A DNA stretch of 32,916 bases from Archaeoglobi archaeon (lineage in GTDB: Archaea > Halobacteriota > Archaeoglobi > Archaeoglobales > Archaeoglobaceae): positions 1 through 32,916 of the forward strand of contig JAPDIX010000024.1 of the NCBI GenBank assembly GCA_029259345.1. Reading direction: 5' to 3'. Made by a program: the position numbers and the translations under genes. The notes under the pieces are model-generated. The model searched no databases. It was given only the letters and a program-made list of their open reading frames with translations, and was not told where the DNA came from. This document shows, in pieces, positions 26,662-32,916 of the stretch. Every line of letters starts with the position of its first letter. Positions within the stretch are counted from its first letter, which is position 1.

Positions 26662-28167
26662 TTGGAGACCATACTTGAAATGAGAAACATCGTAAAGAGA
26701 TTTGAGGATGTTGTTGCCAACGACCATGTTAACCTTGAAGTTAGAAAGGGAGAAATACACGGACTTCTGGGTGAGAACGGAGCTGGAAAAACCACTTTAA
26801 TGAATGTTCTTTACGGAATCTACCAGCCTGATGAGGGGGAGATAATCTTTGAGGGCAGAAAAGTGAGATTCAGGAATCCCAGAGATGCGATCTCAGCAGG
26901 TATAGGTATGGTTCACCAGCATTTCATGCTCGTGCCGAGAATGAACGTTCTCCAGAATGTAATCCTTGGCTATCGAACTCCTTCTGATCCACTGATAAAC
27001 CACAAATGGGTGGAGAGCAAGGTTGAGGAGCTATCAGAGAAATACGGGATTGACATAGCTCTGTATGAGGTTGTAATGAACCTTAGCGTCGGTGAAGAGC
27101 AGAGGGTTGAGATTCTGAAAGCTCTTTTCAGGGATGTCAAGCTCCTCATTCTGGATGAGCCCACCGCGGTTCTCACCCCTCAAGAAGTTGACAGCCTATT
27201 TTATGCCCTCAAATCTATGACGAAGAGTGGCCTAACGATCATATTTATCACACACAAGCTCAAGGAGGCTTTGAAAGTTACAGACAAAATAACGGTGCTG
27301 AGAAAAGGAAAAAATGTAGGAACAGTCATCACAGCTGAAACGAGCGAACGTGAGCTTGCAAGAATGATGGTGGGGAGAGACGTGGTGATGGATGTAGCCA
27401 AACCAGAAGTTAAGTTTGGTAAAGAGGTGCTGAGGGTTGAGGATTTATGGGTCAAAGATGATAGAGGCGGTTTTGCGGTAAAGGGTGTGAGTTTTTCCAT
27501 CAGAGAGGGTGAAATTTTTGGAATTGCAGGAGTCTCGGGCAATGGTCAGAAGGAGCTTGAGGAGGCCATAGCAGGACTCAGAACTCCTGCAAGAGGAAGA
27601 ATACTGCTCAACGGAAAGGATATCACCAGACTCGGGGTTGAAAAGAGAGAGGAGATAGCTTATGTCCCAGAAGACAGGATCGGTGTTGGTTTAGCCCCTT
27701 CCCTCTCCGTTCTCGAAAATCTGATGCTAAAGGACTTCAAAAAGTACAGAAAGGGTTTGGTGCTGGACTATGAAAAAATGGAGGATAGGGCGAAGGAACT
27801 GATAGAGGAATTCTCAGTAAAAACCCCTTCTCTCCACTCTCCTGCAAGCACACTTTCTGGCGGAAACATTCAGCGCTTGATTCTCGCAAGAGAACTTTCC
27901 AGAAGTCCAAGACTGATAATAGCATCCCAGCCCACGAGAGGGCTTGATGTTGCTGGGATAGATTACGTGAGAAGAAGGCTTGTTGAAAGTGCTGCCAAGG
28001 GGTGCGCTGTTCTTCTGATATCTGAAGATTTGGATGAAATTTTCCAGATAAGCGATAGGATTGCAGTGATATTTGAGGGAGATATTAGAGGAATTATGGA
28101 CAGAAAAGAGGCAGATTATGAGAGAGTCGGCTATTTAATGGCTGGCGGTCTGGAGGTTGCGGTATGA
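26662..28167 (+). CDS. ABC transporter ATP-binding protein with two ATPase domains (BMP/nucleoside or sugar type)
   Basis: Walker A 'GLLGENGAGKTTLMNVLYG', 'LSVGEEQRVEILKAL', 'LLILDEPTAVLTP', second-domain 'LSGGNIQRLILARELS'. TTG start. Confidence 0.95.
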   Translation: METILEMRNIVKRFEDVVANDHVNLEVRKGEIHGLLGENGAGKTTLMNVLYGIYQPDEGEIIFEGRKVRFRNPRDAISAGIGMVHQHFMLVPRMNVLQNVILGYRTPSDPLINHKWVESKVEELSEKYGIDIALYEVVMNLSVGEEQRVEILKALFRDVKLLILDEPTAVLTPQEVDSLFYALKSMTKSGLTIIFITHKLKEALKVTDKITVLRKGKNVGTVITAETSERELARMMVGRDVVMDVAKPEVKFGKEVLRVEDLWVKDDRGGFAVKGVSFSIREGEIFGIAGVSGNGQKELEEAIAGLRTPARGRILLNGKDITRLGVEKREEIAYVPEDRIGVGLAPSLSVLENLMLKDFKKYRKGLVLDYEKMEDRAKELIEEFSVKTPSLHSPASTLSGGNIQRLILARELSRSPRLIIASQPTRGLDVAGIDYVRRRLVESAAKGCAVLLISEDLDEIFQISDRIAVIFEGDIRGIMDRKEADYERVGYLMAGGLEVAV

Positions 28168-29168
28168 GGAGTTACTTATCACCAGTGATCTCGATACTCG
28201 CATCCCTTGCTGTTGTTGGAGTGATGCTTGCTGTTATGGGGATAAATCCTCTTGAAGCCTACATCGTGATGTTTTCTCGGTCTTTTGCATCCAGATTTGG
28301 TCTGGCTGAACTCTGTGTGAAAACAACACCACTCATCCTCACAGGCTTGGCTGTTGCAGTTCCCCTTAGGGCAGGTTTGTGGAATATCGGTGCGGAGGGG
28401 CAGCTTTACATGGGCGCTTTTGCGGCGAGTGTCGTTGCTCTCTACGTCAACTTACCGGATTTTCTTGCGATTCCCTCAATGTTAGTTGCTGGAGCCATCT
28501 TCGGCATGGGATGGGCTGCAATCCCGGCATTTTTAAAGGCAAAATTCGACCTTAACGAGATTATTTCCACTCTCCTTCTAAATTACGTGGCGATATATTG
28601 GGTAGAATATATGGTCTACGGGCCGATGAGGGGTAAGGAGGTCTACAATTTCCCCTTTACCGATCTCTTTCCAGATGCTGCAACTCTTCCAAGGTTTTTC
28701 GGCACCCGCCTTCACCTCGGCTTTTTAATTGCCATCCTCGCTGCAATCGTAATGTACCACATTCTGAAAAAGACAGAGTTCGGCTTTGCCGTACGAGTTT
28801 TAGGTGCAAATCCAAGAGCTGCTGATTATGCAGGGATAAGCAGGCAAAAAATAATTATTTGCTCTATGCTTCTCGGAGGAATGTTTGCAGGAATTGCCGG
28901 GATGATTGAGGTTAGCGGAATACAGCTGAGATTGAGGCCAGCAATCTCCACTGGATATGGATACGCAGGGATTCCTGTAGCGCTGCTTGCATCCGGAAAC
29001 CCGTTACTGGTCCTACTCTCCGCATCACTCTTTGGATTCATATATGTCGGCGGATCAGCCCTCCAAACCACTTATTCCGTTCCGGTAGCAGTAGTTTATG
29101 TTTTTCAGGCACTGATAGTGCTTTTCATCATCGGTGGACAGTCGCTTAGGAGGGGAGACCATGCTTGA
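28164..29168 (+). CDS. ABC transporter permease
   Basis: Multi-TM; 'LRAGLWNIGAEGQLYMGAFAA'. Overlaps the ATPase stop. Confidence 0.93.
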   Translation: MRSYLSPVISILASLAVVGVMLAVMGINPLEAYIVMFSRSFASRFGLAELCVKTTPLILTGLAVAVPLRAGLWNIGAEGQLYMGAFAASVVALYVNLPDFLAIPSMLVAGAIFGMGWAAIPAFLKAKFDLNEIISTLLLNYVAIYWVEYMVYGPMRGKEVYNFPFTDLFPDAATLPRFFGTRLHLGFLIAILAAIVMYHILKKTEFGFAVRVLGANPRAADYAGISRQKIIICSMLLGGMFAGIAGMIEVSGIQLRLRPAISTGYGYAGIPVALLASGNPLLVLLSASLFGFIYVGGSALQTTYSVPVAVVYVFQALIVLFIIGGQSLRRGDHA

Positions 29169-30093
29169 CGTGGGATTCGTATCATCGCTCTTGGCATCCT
29201 CGATAAGAGCCGGTACGCCCTTACTCTACGCCACCCTAGGTGAAACTCTAACTGAAAGAAGCGGAATACTGAATCTTGGAGTCGAGGGGATAATGATAAC
29301 CGGAGCATTTACGGGGTTTGCGGTGAGTGTACTCACAGGCAATCCATGGCTCGGAGTGCTTTTTGCGGGATTTGCGGGTATGGCGCTGGCTTTTATTCAT
29401 GCTTTCTTTTCCGTAACCTTAAAGGCAAATCAACCCATTACAGGCCTGATGATCGTTCTTCTCGGTCTCGGAATCACAGGTTTCTTCGGAAGAAGCTATA
29501 TTGGAGAGGTAGCTGTTTATATTAATCCCATCCACATTCCGCATCTCTCCACTTTGCCCTACCTTGGAGAAATACTGTTCACCCACGATCCTCTCGCCTA
29601 CATTGCTGTAATCCTCGCTGCTGTCCTATGGTTTTTACTCTTCAAAACGAGGTATGGATTGGAGATAATTGCAACAGGAGAAAACCCGGAAGCAGCAGAT
29701 AGCGTTGGAGTTGATGTGGACAGAGTCAGATACATTTGCACGCTGATGGGGGGATTTCTGGTTGGTATTGGAGGGGCTTATCTCAGTCTCGCATACGCAA
29801 AGCTCTGGACGGAAGGGATGACTGCAGGAAGAGGGTGGATCAGTCTCGCTCTAGTCATCTTCAGCGGATGGATGCCGCAGAGGGCAGTTCTCGGAGCTTA
29901 CCTCTTCGGCGGGTTGGATGTTCTCTCATTCAAACTTCAGGCCATTGGAGTTGGTATTCCCTACCACTTCATGAAGATGGTGCCTTATGTTGTCACAATA
30001 GTCGTGCTGCTGTTCAGCGTTATAAGGAAAAGGGCAGCCTTTGGAGCGCCTGCAGCACTTGGAATACCTTATGTCAGAGGAAAGAAAGAGTAA
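29161..30093 (+). CDS. ABC transporter permease
   Basis: 'ERSGILNLGVEGIMITGAFTGF'; start at 29161 overlaps the upstream stop. Confidence 0.93.
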   Translation: MLDVGFVSSLLASSIRAGTPLLYATLGETLTERSGILNLGVEGIMITGAFTGFAVSVLTGNPWLGVLFAGFAGMALAFIHAFFSVTLKANQPITGLMIVLLGLGITGFFGRSYIGEVAVYINPIHIPHLSTLPYLGEILFTHDPLAYIAVILAAVLWFLLFKTRYGLEIIATGENPEAADSVGVDVDRVRYICTLMGGFLVGIGGAYLSLAYAKLWTEGMTAGRGWISLALVIFSGWMPQRAVLGAYLFGGLDVLSFKLQAIGVGIPYHFMKMVPYVVTIVVLLFSVIRKRAAFGAPAALGIPYVRGKKE

Positions 30094-30124
30094 AGTTTAT
30101 TTCTTATGCCATTTGGCAGAGAAT

Positions 30125-31276
30125 ATGAAGGGTAAGTTTCTGGTTCTCATTGCGCTGGCAGTTTTGGCTGCCGGACTGTTAGCAGGATGTGCGGGCGAGG
30201 AAGGGAAGCAGGCAACAACTACCACACCCACACCTGTAAAAACAACCACTGCTGAGGGGAAAAAAGAGCTAAAAGCTGCATTCGTTTACGTAAGCCCCAT
30301 CGGAGATGCAGGGTGGACTTACAGCCACGACCTTGGGAGGCAGTATATCGAGAAGGTTTACGGAGTAGAGACTGCTTTCGCCGATAATGTTGCTGAAGGA
30401 GGAGATGATGAGAGGGTCATCAGGGAATTTGCCGAGCAGGGTTATGATGTAATCTTCACAACATCCTTCGGCTTCATGGATGCCACCATTACAGTTGCCG
30501 AAGACTTCCCCGACACGATCTTCGAGCACTGCAGTGGTTACAAGACCGCTGAGAATGTGGGGACTTACTTCGGCAGGATGTATCAGGCAAGATATCTGAG
30601 CGGTATGGTGGCAGGAGCGATGACGGAGACGAATAAAATTGGCTATGTTGCAGCAGTTCCAATTCCGGAGGTCATCAGAGGAATAAATGCTTTCGCTCTC
30701 GGTGTCAAGAAAGTGAATCCAGAAGCTAAGGTTTACGTTGTCTGGACGGGAACTTGGTATGACCCCGGTGATGAGAAGGATGCAGCAATTAGCCTGATCG
30801 ATGAAGGCTGTGACGTTATTGCTCAGCATCAGGACTCTCCAGCAGCGCAGCAGGCAGCAGAAGAGAGGGGAGTTTACTCCATAGGCTACCACACCGACAT
30901 GTCCAAGTTTGCACCCAATGCCCACCTCACGTCTGCAGTTTGGAACTGGAGTGTGATTTACTCCTACATCATTGAGCAGGTGATGCAGGGAACGTGGAAG
31001 AGTGAACAAATCTGGTGGGGCATAGACAAAGGTGTTGTTGGCCTTGCACCATTCAACGATGCTGTTCCAGAAGACGTGAGAAAGATTGTCGAAGAGGAGA
31101 AGCAGAAGTATATAAACGGAGAGGTTCCGGAGCAGTATCCATTTGTAGGCCCGATCTACGACCAGCAGGGAAATCTTGTGAAGGCTGAAGGAGAGGTCAT
31201 GACAGACGAAGAATTGCTTTCAATGAGCTTCTTTGTTGACAACGTCGTGGGAGAAATTCCCGCGGCTTCTAAATAA
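30125..31276 (+). CDS. BMP family substrate-binding lipoprotein
   Basis: Lipoprotein signal 'MKGKFLVLIALAVLAAGLLAGCAG'; Thr-rich linker; 'AFVYVSPIGDAGWTYSHDLGRQYIEK'. Confidence 0.93.
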   Translation: MKGKFLVLIALAVLAAGLLAGCAGEEGKQATTTTPTPVKTTTAEGKKELKAAFVYVSPIGDAGWTYSHDLGRQYIEKVYGVETAFADNVAEGGDDERVIREFAEQGYDVIFTTSFGFMDATITVAEDFPDTIFEHCSGYKTAENVGTYFGRMYQARYLSGMVAGAMTETNKIGYVAAVPIPEVIRGINAFALGVKKVNPEAKVYVVWTGTWYDPGDEKDAAISLIDEGCDVIAQHQDSPAAQQAAEERGVYSIGYHTDMSKFAPNAHLTSAVWNWSVIYSYIIEQVMQGTWKSEQIWWGIDKGVVGLAPFNDAVPEDVRKIVEEEKQKYINGEVPEQYPFVGPIYDQQGNLVKAEGEVMTDEELLSMSFFVDNVVGEIPAASK

Positions 31277-31320
31277 TTTTTTAACACATTTTTAAAAAAT
31301 TAGATAGTAGCTTTTGACTC

Positions 31321-32034
31321 TTAGAGTTTTCTAACTGTTCCTTCCCCCTTTACAATCACGTCTCCGACCCAAGCATCCTCCTGCTTTACAAAGGTGGGCA
31401 TTAGCTCGAAGTCTCCGCCGATCTTTATCTCTCCAGCTTTCATGTCTCCTCCGACGAATCCGCAGTTTCCGTGAATGATTATTGTTCCTCCCTTCATCTC
31501 AGTGCCAATGAAATCTCCAGCATTTCCCTTAATTTCTATTTCCCCGCCGGCCATCTTCTCTCCAATGTAGTTTCCGGCGTTGCCCTCAATGGTGATTTTT
31601 CCACCACTCATTCCGGTAGCATCGCCGTAGTAGGCGCAGCCCACCAAGTTTGCGGCATTTCCTTTGACCACTATCTCTCCGTCCTTCATCTCTGCCCCAA
31701 GCCAGTCGTCCGCATTGCCCTCAATGACTATTTTGCCACCAGCCATGTATGCTCCACAGTTCGCTCCAACACTGCCTTTGACCACTATCTCTCCATCGCT
31801 CATCCTGCATCCAATCCACTTCACCCTGCTGAAGTCCCCTTCAAGGACGAGTTTCTTGTCGTCTCCCTCCTTTGTTACCTCAAAGAGCTCTCCCAGCTCG
31901 ACTACGTCTTTCCCATAGTACACCTTGAACTTCTTGATCTCTTCCACGTCCTTCTCTGCCAAGTCTGGTGTGAGTTCTGCCTCAACCGTCACAACAAACT
32001 CCGTCTTGGGTTTTATGATGATCACCTTTACCAC
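31321..32034 (-). CDS. fwdC: Formylmethanofuran dehydrogenase subunit C
   Basis: Repeated 'GxIxIeGNAGxxxGxxMxGGeIxIxGNA' beta-helix motifs; adjacent to fwdA. Confidence 0.93.
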   Translation of the reverse strand: MVKVIIIKPKTEFVVTVEAELTPDLAEKDVEEIKKFKVYYGKDVVELGELFEVTKEGDDKKLVLEGDFSRVKWIGCRMSDGEIVVKGSVGANCGAYMAGGKIVIEGNADDWLGAEMKDGEIVVKGNAANLVGCAYYGDATGMSGGKITIEGNAGNYIGEKMAGGEIEIKGNAGDFIGTEMKGGTIIIHGNCGFVGGDMKAGEIKIGGDFELMPTFVKQEDAWVGDVIVKGEGTVRKL

Positions 32035-32038
32035 CCCC

Positions 32039-32916
32039 TCAGATTACTATCCTCTCTGGTTTCTTCAACCATCCCTCCTCAACACCGTAGTTCTGAAGTT
32101 CTACGCTGTAGTACTTGAAGTAGTCCTCAAGGTCTGGCTTGATTGCTTCCATATTCACTCTGCCCGTTGCATCAACCCAGTAGGTCTTGCCCCAGTACTC
32201 ATCCACAAGCTCACCGTTCTTTGCCAGAATCCTGCCGCTCTTTATCGTGTACTCTGCTGTCTTGAAGGCCTTGTAAACCTTCTCGAAGTCGTTTGATGTG
32301 TCGATTTCAAGCGGATTCAGGTCGTAAATTGCGATATCCGCATCCGCTCCAACGCCGAGATGTCCCTTTTGTGGCAGTCCGAGAATTCTCGCTGGCAGAG
32401 ATCGGGTCATGTGTATGATCTCTTCCAGTGTCTTCTCCGTGTCGATAGCAGGGAGGTTTGTAGCCTTCTGAACGAATGGGCTAACTTTCTCAAGCTCACC
32501 CTCTCTCATCTTCTTGCTCATCAGCATGGCCATGACATACGGATATTCAGTAAACGGCCCACCGTTTGGATAGTCTGTTGTCAGAACAACCTTGTCGCTG
32601 TCAATCAGCAAACCGAGCTCCAGGCCAATTGCCCACTGCAGTGCATGGACTGGATTCTTCGGCAGGTAAACAAGCGGAACTATTCCTGCTCCGCCCTCAA
32701 CCTCGCTGTCCTTGTTGCTCCACCTCGCCCCTGTCAGCTTGTGGAGGGTGAACTGGAATGGCGCGTCTCCTGTCATGGCAGTTGCATGTCCGAAAATTGG
32801 CTGCCCCATGTCGATTGTTACGTTGTCCATGCTGTTCACGGTTTTAGCTATCTCCTCTGCACCACTCGAAACAGTCCTCCAGCTGTCTCCAGCGTAGGCG
32901 TTGAACTGCACGTGCG
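32039..32916 (-). CDS. fwdA: Formylmethanofuran dehydrogenase subunit A, C-terminal part (N-terminus outside window)
   Basis: 'TIDMGQPIFGHATAMTGDAPFQFTLHKLTGARWSN' and 'TTDYPNGGPFTEYPYVMA'; reading frame open to window edge. Confidence 0.94.
   Translation of the reverse strand, partial: HVQFNAYAGDSWRTVSSGAEEIAKTVNSMDNVTIDMGQPIFGHATAMTGDAPFQFTLHKLTGARWSNKDSEVEGGAGIVPLVYLPKNPVHALQWAIGLELGLLIDSDKVVLTTDYPNGGPFTEYPYVMAMLMSKKMREGELEKVSPFVQKATNLPAIDTEKTLEEIIHMTRSLPARILGLPQKGHLGVGADADIAIYDLNPLEIDTSNDFEKVYKAFKTAEYTIKSGRILAKNGELVDEYWGKTYWVDATGRVNMEAIKPDLEDYFKYYSVELQNYGVEEGWLKKPERIVI

Noticed and set aside
30269-31009. 246-aa minus-strand ORF
   Set aside because: Fully antisense to the well-supported BMP lipoprotein; Cys/His/Ser-rich shadow translation.
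31277-31320. T-rich spacer between convergent BMP and fwdC genes considered as a novel element
   Set aside because: Consistent with ordinary archaeal bidirectional poly-T termination.
31471-32118. 215-aa plus-strand ORF
   Set aside because: Antisense to fwdC; the internal repeats of fwdC generate a long open shadow frame.
1-32916. tRNA, rRNA and CRISPR content
   Set aside because: No cloverleaf-like segments, rRNA signatures or regularly spaced repeats were recognised by eye; a tRNAscan/Infernal run would be needed to be sure.

Overview
The window looks archaeal, probably Archaeoglobales. This is an inference from L10e, a formylmethanofuran dehydrogenase end (FwdC/FwdA), MtrH, a Bat-type HTH regulator, and the mix of anaerobic CoA and corrinoid enzymes. 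The highlight is a roughly 13 kb accessory island (about 1.7-14.8 kb) that appears to encode a corrinoid methyltransferase system feeding tetrahydromethanopterin rather than coenzyme M. It contains: a corrinoid protein; a full-length MtmB-family (monomethylamine-type) methyltransferase that reads as Ser where methanogen MtmB has pyrrolysine; a bacterial-style 2Fe-2S/ASKHA corrinoid reactivase; a stand-alone MtrH; two SSS-type symporters, each with a small membrane partner; a fused CoA-transferase; a MaoC hydratase; and a Bat/HTH_10 regulator. A recurring GTTAA-N4-TTAAC inverted repeat lies 35-70 bp upstream of three operons of this island. The remainder holds: cobQ, rpl10e, citrate synthase and AMP phosphorylase; a glycyl-radical enzyme and activase pair with one apparent single-base frameshift in each gene; an MBL hydrolase preceded by a paralogous fragment; an HdrD-like CCG protein; a 4-hydroxybutyryl-CoA dehydratase homolog with intact cluster ligands; a BMP-type nucleoside-like ABC transporter; and fwdC/fwdA (truncated). 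All family calls come from reading the translated ORFs and remembered family motifs. No searches were run.
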